From Cryptomeria japonica (Eukaryota; Streptophyta; Pinopsida; Cupressales; Cupressaceae): DNA of 64,000 nt. The notes under the pieces were generated by a model. The model worked only from the letters and a program-made list of their open reading frames with translations. It was not told where the DNA came from and made no database searches. Below, in pieces: positions 1-12,682 of this stretch. The position numbers and the translations under genes are program-made. The number at the start of each line of letters is the position of its first letter. Position 1 is the first letter of the stretch. The stretch is from contig NW_026729277.1 in the NCBI RefSeq assembly GCF_030272615.1, positions 1-64,000 of the forward strand, written 5' to 3'.

Positions 1-800
1 GGTAATGATTCTAAAGAGGTTTTATGGTCTACATGTCTATAACTTTAGTTGGATTGTTATTTTTTGGATGCAATATGGATGTTAAATGGTTTCTTATGTG
101 CTCGCCTCTACTCTAGTTAGTTCATTGTGCATTTTAGTGTTTAGGTTGTCTTGGTTATTTCATTTATGTTCTATTCTTGTTACAACATTTTATAAATTAT
201 CTGTTATCTTTTTTGTATTTGCTTAGTCCATGGTATTTTGAGGGCTTAATCTCCAAGCCTATTTTTAATGTTTTTCATTTAAATGGTGTTTAGTTCAAAT
301 CCATAATGAGTTGGGGCCCTTTACCACTTAATCTAATTAAAAAAACAAATGTTCTTTTGTTATACAATATTTGAATGTTTCATCAATATTCTTTGGATTA
401 ATAAATCTAATCTATGATGGAATCTATCAAGTCATTAATTAATTATCTTATCAAATAAAGTCATTTCTCATGATTACTTTTAAAGTACATGTACATGAAT
501 CTTACCATGAATGATACTGTGAAATAGGGAAGTATGAAACTAGCTACAAATATAACCACATAAGGCCTTGGTCTTTAATTTAATCTACTTTTAATTCTAG
601 AACTAGCCATAGCACAAATGAGATATAGTCACAAATGTTGATAGACTAGAGCTTCAAACCTACATAACCTAGTAAGGAAATTCAAAACATTTAGCTTTTA
701 TGATACCTTTGTAGATAATTTTAGGCATCATACCATGTTTGTGGACTATATAGAGAATATTGAATGAAGTGGTTTTCAAAAAAATGTTAGACCCTCTCCA
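1..800. other. Intergenic, nothing recognised
   Basis: AT-rich sequence with no open frame of useful length on either strand and no terminal repeats. It lies beyond the broken 3' side of Copia-A. Unlike the far side of that element, it does not match the duplicated host blocks, so the left flank has probably been rearranged. Confidence 0.5.
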
Positions 801-1660
801 CATCACTTTGAGGATATCAGTACCTTCTTGTTTGTAGTATAGGGTAGGATCACTCTTACTTCTTTGGAAGCCATTCTCCTAAAAGTATCCATCAATCCTA
901 GCATACCACGCTCTTGGTGCTTGCTTGAGGCCATACAAATCCTTCTTCAACCTATACACTTGATTCTCTTTTCCTTCCACTTCAAAACCTTGTGGCTGCT
1001 CTACATATACTTCCTCTTCTAAGTACCCATTCAAGAAGGCACTTTTCACATCCATATGATGTATGCTCCACTTATTCTAAGCTGCTAATGAAATCAATAG
1101 TTTTATGGTCTCTTGTCTTGCTACTAGTGCAAATGTCTCTTCATAGTCAATTCCATACTTTTGTGTGAAGCCTTTAGCAACTAATCTTGCCTTGTGTCTT
1201 TCAACACTCCCATCACTGTTAAACATGGTCTTGTAGACCCATTTGGTGCCAATCCTTTTTTTGTCATGTGGAAGTTCTGTTAACTCCCAAGTGTCATTCC
1301 TATGAATGGAATCCATCTCTTCTTCCATGGCTTTCACCCAAACCTCATTAGTACATGCATCTTCAAAACATGATGGTTCAAAATCAGCCTTGGCTAATAA
1401 AACAAAATTCACTATCTCACCTATTGGGTTTTCTTGATGTACTTGATTTCCACTCTTCTGGTAGATATTACTCAATCTCCTTACCTTCCTTGTAGAACTT
1501 GGAGAAGAAGGTGGACTTGAACTTGGTACTAAAGAACTTGATGAAGGATTGCGTGGTGGAGTTAAACCATTGGATATAGAAACATTAGTTGGTTGCTCAT
1601 GATCAATATCAACAATTATATCATCATTCAAAATAGATTTTGGCTTCTCAACATGGCCTT
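800..1660 (-). pseudogene. Copia-A reverse transcriptase N-terminal part (truncated)
   Basis: A serine/proline-rich linker leads into the RVT_2 reverse transcriptase domain, with landmarks W..A(M)[50 protein letters not shown] and [13 protein letters not shown] stop lies near 1074 (at a position usually glutamine) and another near 907. Similarity ends near base 800 before the YVDD active site. A fragment with no function expected. Confidence 0.85.
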
Positions 1661-2296
1661 TTTGATGACCATAAACTCCCCCTTCTCAAAAATCACATCT
1701 CTTGAGACAATAAGCTTGTTAGTGAGGGGATTATACAATCTATAAGCCTTGCTTTTCTCACTATACCCAATAAAAATACATGACTCACTCTTTGCATCTA
1801 ACTTTTGCCTATTCTGATCAGGTACATGCACATAAGCTAAACAACCAAAAAATTTGAAATGATTAACATTAGGCCTTTTTCCATACCAAGCTTCATAAGG
1901 AGTCATCTTTTCTAGTGCACTGGTGGGGCTACGGTTGAGGATGTACATAGTTGTAGCAACTGCATCTCCCCAATAAGAATTGCTCAATCCCTTAGTTTGT
2001 AACATGCACCTTGCCATTTCAACCATGGTACGATTCTTCCTTTCAGCTACTCCATTCTATTGAGGTGTGTATGCAGTAGTAAGTTGCCTCTTGATGCCAT
2101 TAAAATCACAATAACTTTGGAAAGCCTTTGAACAAAACTCTCCTCCATGATTAGTCCTTAAACATTTGATCTTGCACCCTTTCTCATTTTCCACAAGGGC
2201 TTTAAACTTCTTGAATGTATCCAAGGCTTCATCTTTGGCCTTCAAAAAATATACCCAACAATTTCATGAGTAATTATCAATAAAAGTGATGAAATA
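1660..2296 (-). pseudogene. Copia-A integrase core and C-terminus (broken)
   Basis: This continues the preceding frame through the DDE integrase core and the GKRP..HFKFFGCLAYVHVP region typical of copia integrase. In-frame stops occur near 2258 (TGA) and at 2054-2056 (TAG, just before NGVAE, where a glutamine is usual). The motif normally TD(N/R)GGEF reads TNHGGEF, so the second catalytic aspartate has become Asn, which fits one G-to-A change. Near 1660 the frame changes, after which the sequence continues in another frame. The integrase is catalytically dead. Confidence 0.85.
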
Positions 2297-3901
2297 TTAT
2301 GACTTACCCAAACTCTTAGTTTGCATAGGACCACATATATCTGAATGAACAAGTTGAAGTGGGTGATGAGTCGGCCATGCATTTCCCTTTGGAAACATTT
2401 CTCTTGCATGCTTTCCTTTAGCACAACCTTCACAAACCTCCTTGTGTTCCTCAACCTTGGGCAAACCAAAAACTAATGCCTGCAAGGTTAGAAACTTCAA
2501 ACTATGAAAATTTAAATGCCCATACCTGAGATTCCATAACCAACTTGAATCCTCATAAGCCATATTTGTCAAACTGTTGTTATGTTCACCAAACCTCAAG
2601 GGGAATATCCTATTTCTTGTCATAGGAACAACAGTGATCACCCTATTATACTTATTCTTATCATAGATAGTACAAGTCTTATTCTCAAAGACTACTTTAT
2701 AATTTTTCTCACATAGTTGCCCAACACTTAACAAATTGTGCTTCAATTGTGGAGTATAATAAATATCATGAATACTCTTTATACCTTCTTTTGTTTGAAC
2801 CTCCATAGCTCCTTTGGCAGCAACCTCCAATGATTTATCATCATCAAGCTGGATCTTGGATTTGAAACTTCCATCCTTTGTTGAGAACAACTTCTCATTC
2901 CCTATCATATGGTTAGAGCATCCAGAATCTAGGTACCAAACATCTTTACTAGTATTTTCACCCTTGGCATAAGATAAAAATAAGTGATCAAAAGGATTCT
3001 CACTACTTTCTTGAGCATAGTTAGCACTTTTACCTTCTTTTAATCTACATTCTCTTTCAAAGTGGCCATACCTGTTACAATGGTAACATTGAACATTTCT
3101 CTTATCAAATCTGCCTCTACCTCTTCCTCTAGAACCACCTCTTCCTCTTGAGCCACCTCTACCTCTTCCTCTTAAATAATTTTGGCTTTGTCCTTTACCT
3201 TGGTCTTGATTGATTTGGGCACTACTATTGCTTGTATCTTCACTTTTTGTGATTAGCAATTTAGAAGAAAATGCTTTCTCTACACTTTCAAAAGAATCTT
3301 TCAATCTTTCTTCATGAGACATTAGGGATCCAACCAGTTGATCAAACAATAGTTTTGTCAAATCTTTGCTTTTTTCTATGATTATTGCTACATGATTCCA
3401 TCTAGGTGTCAAAGATCTCAACGCCTTTTTTATCAAAACTTCATTGCTTACAGTTTCCCCAAGTGTAGCCATTTTATTGATCACATCTTTGACTCTGACA
3501 CAATAATCACTTATACTTTCAGCTTCTTGCATCTTCAAATTCTCGAACTCTCTCTTCAATGTCTGAAGCTTGACCACTTTAACTTGATCACTACCTTGGT
3601 AAGCTTCTTGTAGAGTCTTTCAGGCATCTTTGGCAGTTGTTGCTCCTGATATTCTTGGAAATAAGCTCTTATCAAGAGCCATCTGAATGTGAAACAAAGC
3701 TTGAGCATTCTTTTTCCTTGCTTCCTTTCTTGCTATTCTATCATTGGCTATAAGGGCATTCCAATCAGCTGGCTCTTCATAACCTGATTCAATAATCTCC
3801 CATAAATCTTTTCCAATAAAAAAGGTCAGCATCTTAATGCACCAATAATCATAACCATTCCCATCAAATTCTAGAACGGGCATATGGTTAGAATTCGACA
3901 T
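2297..3901 (-). pseudogene. Copia-A gag, protease and integrase N-terminus (broken)
   Basis: One reading frame starts at the ATG at 3901 and is interrupted by TGA at 3620-3622 (probably TGG before) and by TAA at 2297-2299. The N-terminal part is a copia gag domain. It is followed by an R/G-rich stretch and an intact zinc knuckle (CYHCNRYGHFEREC, CX2CX4HX4C) for RNA binding. Next come the aspartic protease signature YLDSGCSNH and the pre-integrase zinc-binding region, in which the usual H-R-L-G-H reads L-R-Y-G-H. The segment ends in the first part of the integrase core (VHSDICGP carries the first catalytic Asp). Identification rests on these motifs in order. It encoded the capsid and processing part of the polyprotein. 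Confidence 0.88.
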
Positions 3902-3956
3902 GTTTAACTTTGGCGAAATTCCAACAATAAAACTTTAACCCAAAACAATTTTACCT

Positions 3957-3968
3957 GCTCTGATACCA
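3957..3968 (-). other. Primer binding site of Copia-A
   Basis: On the minus strand this reads TGGTATCAGAGC, complementary to the 3' end of plant initiator methionine tRNA. It lies two bases inside the LTR and fixes the LTR boundary and the element's direction. Confidence 0.9.
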
Positions 3969-3970
3969 CT

Positions 3971-4460
3971 TGTAGAATTTTGAACCTAACCTATCCTCTC
4001 TAAACCAGTTGATTAGCAAACAATAACAGCGAAAATAATAAATTGCAAAAAGAAATCACAATTCAGAATAAAAAACAAAGTGCCCTATTTTTTGGAATTG
4101 CACACACCAATTTCTTTATTGAAGCTTAATTAAAAAATTACATAGAGGTTGTATATATAAAGAATTTGCAGCCTAGAAGAATTAATAATAACTGCAATTC
4201 TAAATATAATCCTAGCATTGCATGGAAAGCTACTAAGGCTCTCAAACTAAAAAAACAAACTACTCCCTAAATTAAGAATACAATAAGTGCATGCACAACA
4301 TGCTTTATTTACTTAAAACAAACTCATACAAAAAAACAAAACTAAAAATACTCCTAAGGATTAATGCATGTTGAAGTACATGCTTTATTTGCATGAATAA
4401 ACAGAAAACTATTAACTAAATTAATCTAGTTGCATGCTAGAGCAGCATTAGTTATCAACA
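3971..4460 (-). repeat. 5' LTR of Copia-A
   Basis: 490 bp bounded by TGTTGATAAC... and ...TTCTACA on the minus strand, that is TG...CA ends with a short inverted repeat. It is placed by the adjoining primer site on one side and by resumption of duplicated host sequence (ATATTCAATG) on the other. No partner LTR remains in the window. Confidence 0.82.
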
Positions 4461-6247
4461 ATATTCAATGTTTAGCCGTGTGAATACAAATGGGCCAGAT
4501 CTGATTTGAACGCTACGTTGTTCTAAAGTCCTGCCTTTAGTTGATTTTATGTTTTTGTTTAAGATAAGTGGGGAAAGGGTTCCAACTTATACAGATTGGT
4601 ACTTAAAAACATTTAACTATTAAATAGGTTTGGAGAGAAAGCCTCCAAAAAACAAGTCTTAATCAAATCATAGGAAAATAACGAAGCAGTTTGGAAAGAA
4701 AAAGGCAGCAAAAAAAATAACAGAACACCTCTAGAACAAAGAACAACCTATGAGATTAGGGGCACTAGCCAAATTGTCCCAACTATCCAACATATATTTC
4801 AAATCCTCCTCCCACAAGAGCAGGTGGTTGTTCTTTTGTGCCATTTTTCCTACCAACATCATGTATTGCAAGGCTCTTTCTCTTCTTCTTCCTCTCAATC
4901 TTCTTGTAGATAGTCAACCACAAACTTGTCTCACAACTGTGCATTTATAACATTAGTTTTATATATATAAGATCTTTGTTTCACTTGAAGGTTCTTTATT
5001 TCTTTATATTTTGATATATGATGAACTAATATTTAATATCTATAAATACACTTATGTAGTTACTTGTATGTCATAATTGGACATGTTTCTCTATGTTAAC
5101 CCTCAAAAATATATATCAATAATAATACATATCAATCTTCTATCTTGCAAATGCTTTTATGGATGCTTTCATAGAAATTGATTCCTTTTAGTGCACCACT
5201 TGAAATGTGCAATGGAAATTTTATTTCAAGAGAAAGAGATTGATTATTGTATTAGAATAAATGAATTAAATATCTTTAAACACAATGAAATAGCAACTGT
5301 TTCATTGACCCTAACAGAAAAGGATAAATTTGGGAAAGAATCAAATTTGAATTTAATAGGGATGATTTTTTTAACATGAACTTGTCTTCGTGTTTATAGA
5401 ATTATCCCTCCCTAATTCAAATTTTTTCGGCTTTTATACATACAATGTTTCAATTATTTATGTTTCCTTGCATATTTGTAATCCTTTTGTAATGTTACCT
5501 CAATACTTTAAAACCACACTTTATTTCTTTGGTAAAGTTTCAATAGAATTTGCAACACTATAATTATTACAAAGTTACCATGGGGTCTTGAAGCCATGAA
5601 GGAAATAGTTATTGCTAGGTTTATAAACATTTCACATATTTCAATAATTATATTGTAAATTTATTCTTTAAAGTTAAAATTATACAACTTTTATAGTCAA
5701 AAAATTTTGGGCTTCACTTAAATATTTTTAACAGCTACAATTTAACTGCTAAACTGAAAAAATGCACATACCCCAAGTATAACATTTTTTATTCACATAG
5801 ATGGAAAAAAATTATGAAAGTGGTGACACATTCCTCATTTTCATCACTTATTTTCTGGCATCTTTCTATACCTAATCATTTATTTAGGTCTTACCAACTC
5901 ACAAATCTCACTAGTTACATGTGATGATTAACTTGCCAAAAAAATAGACTACACCATACACCTTCGAGATGGACACTTAAGAGACCAATTCATCCAAATT
6001 CAAGTCTAACTCTCATGCCTAACCTAAATCATTTTTTACAACATCTCCCTATTTTATTATACTTTACTATTTACTTATGATTTCATCTATGACATTTTTT
6101 TTTATGATTTATTATTTGAATAAAAGAATCATTTAAGTTGTACCAAATATAGCTATATAAGAAATCTTGAAATAATACATTCCTCATTGTTTTTTGAATT
6201 TTTGACTACACTTGTAAGCTCTTTGTATTGCAAATTTATAACCAAAT
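4461..6247. repeat. Duplicated host block, module c, copy 1
   Basis: Collinear with 38033-39840 and 60964-62160. Shared landmarks are the ATATTCAATGTTTAGCCG start, GATC(C/T)GA(C/T)TTGAACGCTA, GCACCACTTGAAATGTGCAAT (5194 here, 38851 and 61637 elsewhere) and the stretch with CAATACATT(C/T)(C/T)T(C/T)ATTG near 6173 and 39756. The block is non-coding. In the other copies it lies immediately upstream of a proline-rich protein gene, so a further gene copy probably once lay to the left, where Copia-A now sits. The block resumes at 16165 after the inserted Penelope-like element. Confidence 0.8.
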
Positions 6248-6722
6248 TTTATTTAATCCTATTAGATTTCCATAATCCATTAGGCTAATTTTATATAATG
6301 CTTCTGGATTTGACTGTGAGTTTTTTTGCATCAACGTTTCGGATCTCACACTGTGATCCATCATTAGGATGATAGTAGAGAGCACCAAGAGAAAATAGAT
6401 AATATTGCAAACCTGGCCACAATACAAATAGTGGGAATGGTGGGGAGAGGGAGAGAGAGGGTATGAGCGTAGGACAAGTGGTAGCTTAGGATAGGTAGAT
6501 TAAAATATTAAAAAACTAAAACAAAAATGTACGCCAACAAGTTAAAAAAACACCAATGAACAATACAATATAAAATGAATAAGAGACACCAAGTAACAAA
6601 ATATGAAACAAAAACAAAGAGACCTAAAAAATAGACCAGATAAAAATAACAATAAAATAAGATAAAATAAAAATACAATTCAAAATGAAAATAAAAGATA
6701 AATGAATCAAATAACTAAAATC

Positions 6723-7647
6723 TGTTGGCAATTGACACTCATCCAGTTTAGTTGTTTTGTCATTGATGGCAAAACACATCATTTTGGATTGGATGCTAAA
6801 CTGGTACTCACCGATATTCATGATTCGGCAACTGACATTTAGGGAAACCGGCAAACTAGGAACCAATATATGAGGCCGACATAGGAGATTGATTCTGTAG
6901 GTTTACACGGTAGCAATTAGCGGCATCGAACACAAAGTTTAATGTATTTTTTTTTGTCTAGGCTGACATGTAAATAACTTGTAATATCATTGTAAGCCGA
7001 CATAAGGCATTTATGTTTGTGATTGGGAAGGGTATTTAAGTCAACCCGGTTAGGTTGTTTTGGAGACATACATAGATAGATGGAATGTATAGTGATGTGA
7101 TATTGTGCGAGCGATGTTGATCGCCTGAATGCAAATATAATATTTTGTAGTGAGTCTTGGTTCCTGGTTTAGAGGTTTGTGATGCGAAGTAAGTTATTGG
7201 TAAGGGAGGAAACAGTGAAAACAAGTATAGACAGTGCTTGAACCGAAACTCATCCAACATAGTAGATGCAATCTTTGAGTTTAGAATTTTGTTTGTAACT
7301 CCATATTTGGTGTTTGTAGTCAGTGAGGCTAATTTTGTAATGAGCAATATGCTCTAGGTTGTTGGCCTTTCTGCATGTGTAGGCCCCTATTGCAATATTT
7401 ATTCATTTGGGCAGTGGATAGATATTGTGGGTCACCAATCCCACCGTGGTTTTTTCTCTTTGAGGTTTTCCACGTATAAATCTCTATGTTATGGTGTATG
7501 TTCTTGTGGTCATTTTGTTTCTACTTACTATTATATTATTTTATGGTTACCAGTTACTGAAATACTTTGTTAATAAGGTTAAAATCGATCTTATCGGTAG
7601 AACACTGATTCACCCCCCCCCCCTCTCAGTGTTCTTCGATTCCAACA
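6723..7647 (+). repeat. 5' LTR of the pol-less element
   Basis: 925 bp, starting TGTTGGCAATTGACACTC and ending GATTCCAACA. It is clearly homologous along its length to 12683-13564. It contains a run of C (about 7613-7622) and about 30 bp near the end that are missing from the 3' copy. The two LTRs differ at many positions by eye, which suggests an old insertion. Confidence 0.92.
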
Positions 7648-7649
7648 AT

Positions 7650-7661
7650 TGGTATCAGAGC
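7650..7661 (+). other. Primer binding site of the pol-less element
   Basis: TGGTATCAGAGC, complementary to the initiator Met tRNA, starting two bases after the LTR end. Same primer type as the copia elements in the window, which is relevant to which element could have mobilised it. Confidence 0.92.
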
Positions 7662-7715
7662 TTGGTGCCTTGGACTAAGTCTAACATCTTAAGGAAGATC
7701 TTGAATCCAAAATCC

Positions 7716-9005
7716 ATGGAGATGTGTATGGAGAAACAACTTAAAGTAGCACTTGAAGACTACGATGCTGAAAGAATGAAGAACTAGAAGTTGCAAGATG
7801 AGTTGAACTCTGCAAAGGAATTCATCCTTATCCTACAAGAGAGGCTATCATCTGCTCAAGCTAGAAGGAAGGAACTTGTACAAAATCAGGATGATGAAGA
7901 AAAGAATGCCCTAAAAGAACAATGTTAGAAGTTGAGTCAGGAGAATAGTGTCATGAAGAATGAAATGAAATCCCTAACTATGAGGATGTCCAAGGAGATT
8001 GATGACTGGAAGAAGAATGTAGAAAATATTGGCAAATCTCTAAAGGACAGATCTGAGGAATGCATTAGGATGGTACATGAGAATGATATATTGAGAATAG
8101 AGCTGGTGCAATCCCAAAATAATGAGCAGGATTTGGAAAGATTGATAATAGTCCTAAGGGGAGATCTAGATACTGCAAATGAATACAAAGACAATTTTAA
8201 GGACAGTTTTGCAAAGCTTTATGAGATATTGAAGGCTCAAAGGTGCAAGGGAGACACTAGAGGTCTTGTATATGAGCATGGAGAAAGCTCTGGTACTGCA
8301 AATGAATTTGAAGAAACTGACCAGAAGGAGAATCCACCTATTAATTGGAACTAGAAATCATCGGTAAGGCAACCCAATGCACATAAATCCAATGGTAGAT
8401 TCTTTATTAGCAATAAATTTAATCATATGGGAAGACATTGTAGAAATAGAGCAAATCAGGATAATAATGCAGTTCCCGATCAATGTTCAAATTGTAATAA
8501 GTATGGTCATAGGACAAAAGATTGTAGAATGAATGTAAAATGTCATGCATGCAGAAAGTTTGGACATATAGATAATCAATGCAGGTCAAGGAATGATCAA
8601 GGATACAGTAAAGCAATTCAAAAACATATTGTCACTTGCTATGCATACAACAAAATAGGACATATTCCTAAATTATGTAGAAGCAAGAATAATTTGGTAG
8701 GAAATGATGAGAAAGGAAAATAGAAGGTTGATGATATCGAAAAGGAGCATGAGAAGAAATGGTTTAGGAAATCTGAAGATTAACTGGCAGAGACAAACAA
8801 CTCGGGTACTCAATCAACAGAGCATAATGTTCCTGCATCGACAAGAGACTCATCCAGTAACTAAGGCATTAACCTTAAGGGGAGGCAAATTAATGATAGA
8901 TCTTGCATTACCCCTAGTACTGGTGTGAAAGCTTGTTTCAGATCTTGGAGAAGTCAGTTTGAAGGTTTTCTAGTACTGAGATTATGGATTTTAAATCTGG
9001 TATGA
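7716..9005 (+). pseudogene. Gag-like protein with coiled coil and three zinc knuckles (stops)
   Basis: One frame from ATG 7716 runs about 430 codons without a visible frameshift. It is interrupted by stops at 7785, 7926, 8352, 8721 (all TAG), 8781 and 8862 (both TAA). Each could come from CAG, CAA or TGG by one transition. The N-terminal two thirds is charged and heptad-like (KNVENIGKSLKDRSEEC, QNNEQDLERLI), so a coiled coil is likely. Then come knuckles CSNCNKYGHRTKDC, CHACRKFGHIDNQC and a third, CYAYNKIGHIPKLC, whose second Cys is Tyr. CCHC knuckles bind RNA in Gag. The N-terminal part does not look like the usual copia gag domain. Role inferred: nucleocapsid for a non-autonomous element. 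Confidence 0.72.
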
Positions 9006-9228
9006 TAGGTCGGCACGCATTTATGTCAATATAAAATTAGAGTTTTCATAGAATAAAAAGGAAATGTTGGTTCATTTCTGATCTCATAGCATTAAGATCG
9101 AAAAAGAGTGAGTTTAAAGTGATTCTAGGTGATTAAGAGAATTGTAATGCATTTAGAGTAGATTTTCAAGAGCTTTCATTGAAGGTTGTGAAGTATTTTA
9201 TTAGTTTTTGTGCTATCTTTTATTTGTA

Positions 9229-12200
9229 ATGTCTTCTAGATCAGATCTTTCTCAGGTAGGTGTGGCTACCCCTATTGTTGTTGACATCAAGGATCGTCCA
9301 TGCCTAATTTTCAAGCAATGCCCTCAGATTGCGAAGGTCGATGATTCAGTTAGTGCATTTTCTAGGGTTCCAGATGGAGTTCTATATAATAATGTTTGTG
9401 TATATATCCACTACACTCTGGAGGATTTAGGTTCTGCTTAAATCAAATCAATGCACATGACAAATCTACTGGACAAGAAGGGATCAATGAAACCAGAATT
9501 CCAAATTATGAAGAATCAGGAATTCACAAACATTTTGTAGATGCTGAAACTTGAAGATCAAATGATTTGGTATGTGCTGAGCCGTGTCCATGGAGAATTC
9601 ATGTGGCTAGACCAACCTTACAAAATCACCAAGGAGACTATTCATCTAATCATCAATTTTCCCCAGACTGGTCAGACTCCCAGAAAGAAGAAAATATCTA
9701 ACAATGAGGTGGAGAAGTTAACAGGTGCAACTTTTGACAACCAGTCAATGAGGATAAGCACTATCAGAGACAAAGTTGTTCAATTTGTAAGTATGATCAT
9801 CGGTTACAAGGTAACCCAGTCAAACCAATTGAACTCGGTTTCCAGTTCATGCATTTACTATGCTCATAAGATGGTCAAAGAAAATGATAGGTATGATCTG
9901 TGTTAATGGATATGTGAAGAGATAATTTTAATCCTAGGGAATATTAAGGGTAAGAAGAAAGGTGTTTTTCGGTATGGTTACCTTGTTGTTTGCTTGATGC
10001 TTTTCTCTTTGAATGAGTTACCGGGATCTCGTAAAACATAGTGGGCATTTGATATGCCAGTAGGGAAACAAATAAAAAATGCTATAAGAGGTTTGGGACA
10101 GGACAAGGAGAGAGACTCCATTTTATGGGGTTATTTCAAATAATTATAGAAGACAATGAAGAAAAGAGAAAGAGTGCCTAAACATATTGTTGATAAATAC
10201 TCTATAGAAATTTGCTTTATAGTGAAGAAGGATGAAACATTGATGGAGGTAGTGCAACCACGAAAGGTATGGATCACTAAGATGGACTATGAGGTTTATA
10301 CTGAGATATTGGACTTATATGCCAAGACTCTTATTGATTCCCCGATTGATGAAGCTGAGAAAACCTTTGGGACAACAAAGCAAAAGGAATCCGAAGTTCA
10401 GATAGGTTTTAGCAGGAAGAGAAGGGAAGGAAAAATCAAGAATGTTAGGGAAGCTATGAATAAAATATCCTTTGAAATCAAATAGATCATTGGACTAGAA
10501 AAAGGGTCATCTCTGGCAACATCTCAGACTCCACTGGCAGCAACAACTAGCAAGGGTGTATTGAAGAGAAAGAAATTGAAAACTTATATTGTCCTTGTTG
10601 AATACGGTTTTGATACTGATGTTGTACCCCTAAAGATTCCCCAGACTTACCTCAAGATACAAAGGAAAAATCCCGAGGAAGGAAAGAAACAGAAAGTAAA
10701 GGTCGCCCCATCGGCAACCCCAAAGAAAATTTTGAAGGAGAGGAAACCCACAGAGAAGAGGAAACCGGTTAAGGAGTCTACTTCTACTCCTGACAAGAAG
10801 AATACATCAGATATAGATATAACTCTCGAATCTGGTAAGAGTATTGAAGTCATTCCTCTTCTCTCAATTTCTGAATTGATTTATTAAATAACTAAAGATG
10901 GAATTTTCAGCAATATCCTGCATTACTATGTACATATGGATGATAAGGAACAAATGGAGGTTGAGGAAGCAGTTTTTTTATACGTAGATATATATAAGAA
11001 AGAATTACTTGAGATTGAAAAAAAAATACTGGGGGATTTGTATAATAAGATAGATGGTAGGAGATTCTCTGCAATTGAAGAGGGTAAATATATAAAGATG
11101 CAGAAGTTATTGACTGTTTGTGGTGCTGTAACTGACGAGGAGATGTAGTAGTGTCTAGAATATGCAAATAAAACAATTTTCTGGAGCAAACACCGACATG
11201 TGAGTCTTATGGTAGGTAGAGTAAATGAAATAGTTAAGGAAACCCACGAGGCAAGGGTAAAATTCTTTGTAGATAAACCTGATTTCTATACTCCATCAGT
11301 ATTCTCTCCTAGGTCTGGTATTCAAGAAATCTCAATTGATGGTAAGAGGAAGGTATATTAGGTTTGGATTCATAGGTTTTAGAACAGAAACTAATAGGGG
11401 ATATTCCTCTAGCAGTATCACCTATACATAATATAAAAAAACTAGTAGTAACATTGAAGCTATGCATGATAAGAAGAATATGCCAAAACATAACATTCCA
11501 GATGTAGAGGTTATTGATGTGAATACAGACAATAAACAGGTTGAGGACATTCAACCTCCGACAAAAAATGTACATATAAAAGAGGCTAAGGTTGAGCAAG
11601 TTACCTCACCAAGTGGCAAAGCCACCGGTGCCAGTCAACAGGTTCAAGAGTCTAGTCATTCATTGTTGGCACTCAAGGCTCATCCGGTCAAGTTGATTTT
11701 GGACAGAGGAATATTGAGAAACTAAGTAGTTTTGAATTGATGTATGTTGTAGCTTAAAAGTTAAGGAAGGAAGGATCAGAAGACAAGAAAGTCATTGACC
11801 AGGCCATTCCGGTTCTGTAGCAGCTAGTTCCAGGATACACTAGTCCAGTAGCTAGCCTCTCTGGTAAGCTTAAGAGTTTGACTGAACACATTGCAAAAGA
11901 GTTTCAAACTCTAAAATATATATCAAACTGTTATTTAATAGAGAGGTACAATGCAGCTTGGAAGGTCACTTGTTACAATATGATCACTTCAGACAAGGTC
12001 AAAATGATAGAGCAACTAACAAAGATTGATGAGGCTCTTAATTAGCACAGTTGTATATATAGGTCTTGTACTAACACCGACAAACTTACAGCTAACCTGG
12101 AGGTAAAAATAAAAGCAACATTTAGGCTTGATTGGAACATCAACACTATTGATGGTCAAATTTTGGTTACAGAATTAGAGATATCAGCCTTGGAGAAATA

Positions 12201-12453
12201 TATGGGCATATTAATCCGGCGAGCAAGGGAATTGAGAGGATTGGTTAGTCCTCGGTTGAACACTTTGTTACTTCATAAGTGGGAAAGTATAGAATTGATG
12301 AATAAACCCACACCAACAGATCTTACTGAAGAAGAACTACATCCCTACATTCTTAATTGGTTTGTATCTATTTTGGGAACATTGAAAACTGGTTGCGATA
12401 CTTACTTAGGATTTTTGAAGTTTTCTTACCTGGATATATTCAAGTACATCTAG
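9229..12453 (+). pseudogene. Long ORF2 of unknown function in the place of pol
   Basis: From ATG 9229 (MSSRSDLSQVG) the same frame can be followed to about 11390. Its stops are at 9439, 9538, 9904, 10039, 10141, 10147, 10483, 10885, 11146 and 11149. All are TAA or TAG, none TGA, each one transition from CAA, CAG or TGG. Between 11390 and 12160 the frame shifts, and it returns to the first frame for 12163-12453. Nominal length is about 1070 codons. The first 400 residues look globular (WYVLSRVHGEFMWL, a hydrophobic GYLVVCLMLFSLNELPGS). The middle is Lys/Ser/Thr/Pro-rich (about 10660-10830). I recognise no enzyme motif and no known family. It does not look like env (no signal peptide or obvious fusion segment). 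Confidence 0.6.
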
Positions 12454-12670
12454 ATCCGATATACACATTTTGATTTCATTCTTTCATTCATTTTCCCCGT
12501 CCTTTGTCATTGATGTCAAAGGAGGAGAGGTTGATGTGAAATTTTTTAAGGGACATAAAAAGTAATGTATAGCTCAGGGGGAGTAGGGTTTGTTTTGGTC
12601 ATCAATTTTGGGAGGAACCAAGACAGCACTTCAGCGATCCATTTTTCACATGAGTGTTGCCATCAATGCC

Positions 12671-12682
12671 AAAGGGGGAGAT
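12671..12682 (+). other. Polypurine tract of the pol-less element
   Basis: AAAGGGGGAGAT directly before the 3' LTR, the expected plus-strand priming site. An earlier similar purine run (near 12518) and the phrase GTCATTGATG(T/G)CAAAG just upstream suggest a local duplication of this area. Confidence 0.75.

Larger units (their letters stand above)
800..4460 (-). mobile_element. Copia-A: truncated Ty1/copia retrotransposon
   Basis: Reading on the minus strand, the order is 5' LTR, tRNA-iMet-type primer site, gag, protease, integrase and the first part of reverse transcriptase, which is the Ty1/copia order. Homology stops inside reverse transcriptase near base 800, before the YVDD motif, so the rest of RT, RNase H and the 3' LTR are missing. 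The LTR abuts sequence at 4461 that matches the promoter-distal part of the proline-rich gene repeats found at 38.0, 49.8 and 61.0 kb. The element therefore landed in another copy of that repeat. It has several premature stops and one frameshift, and it is dead. Confidence 0.9.
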
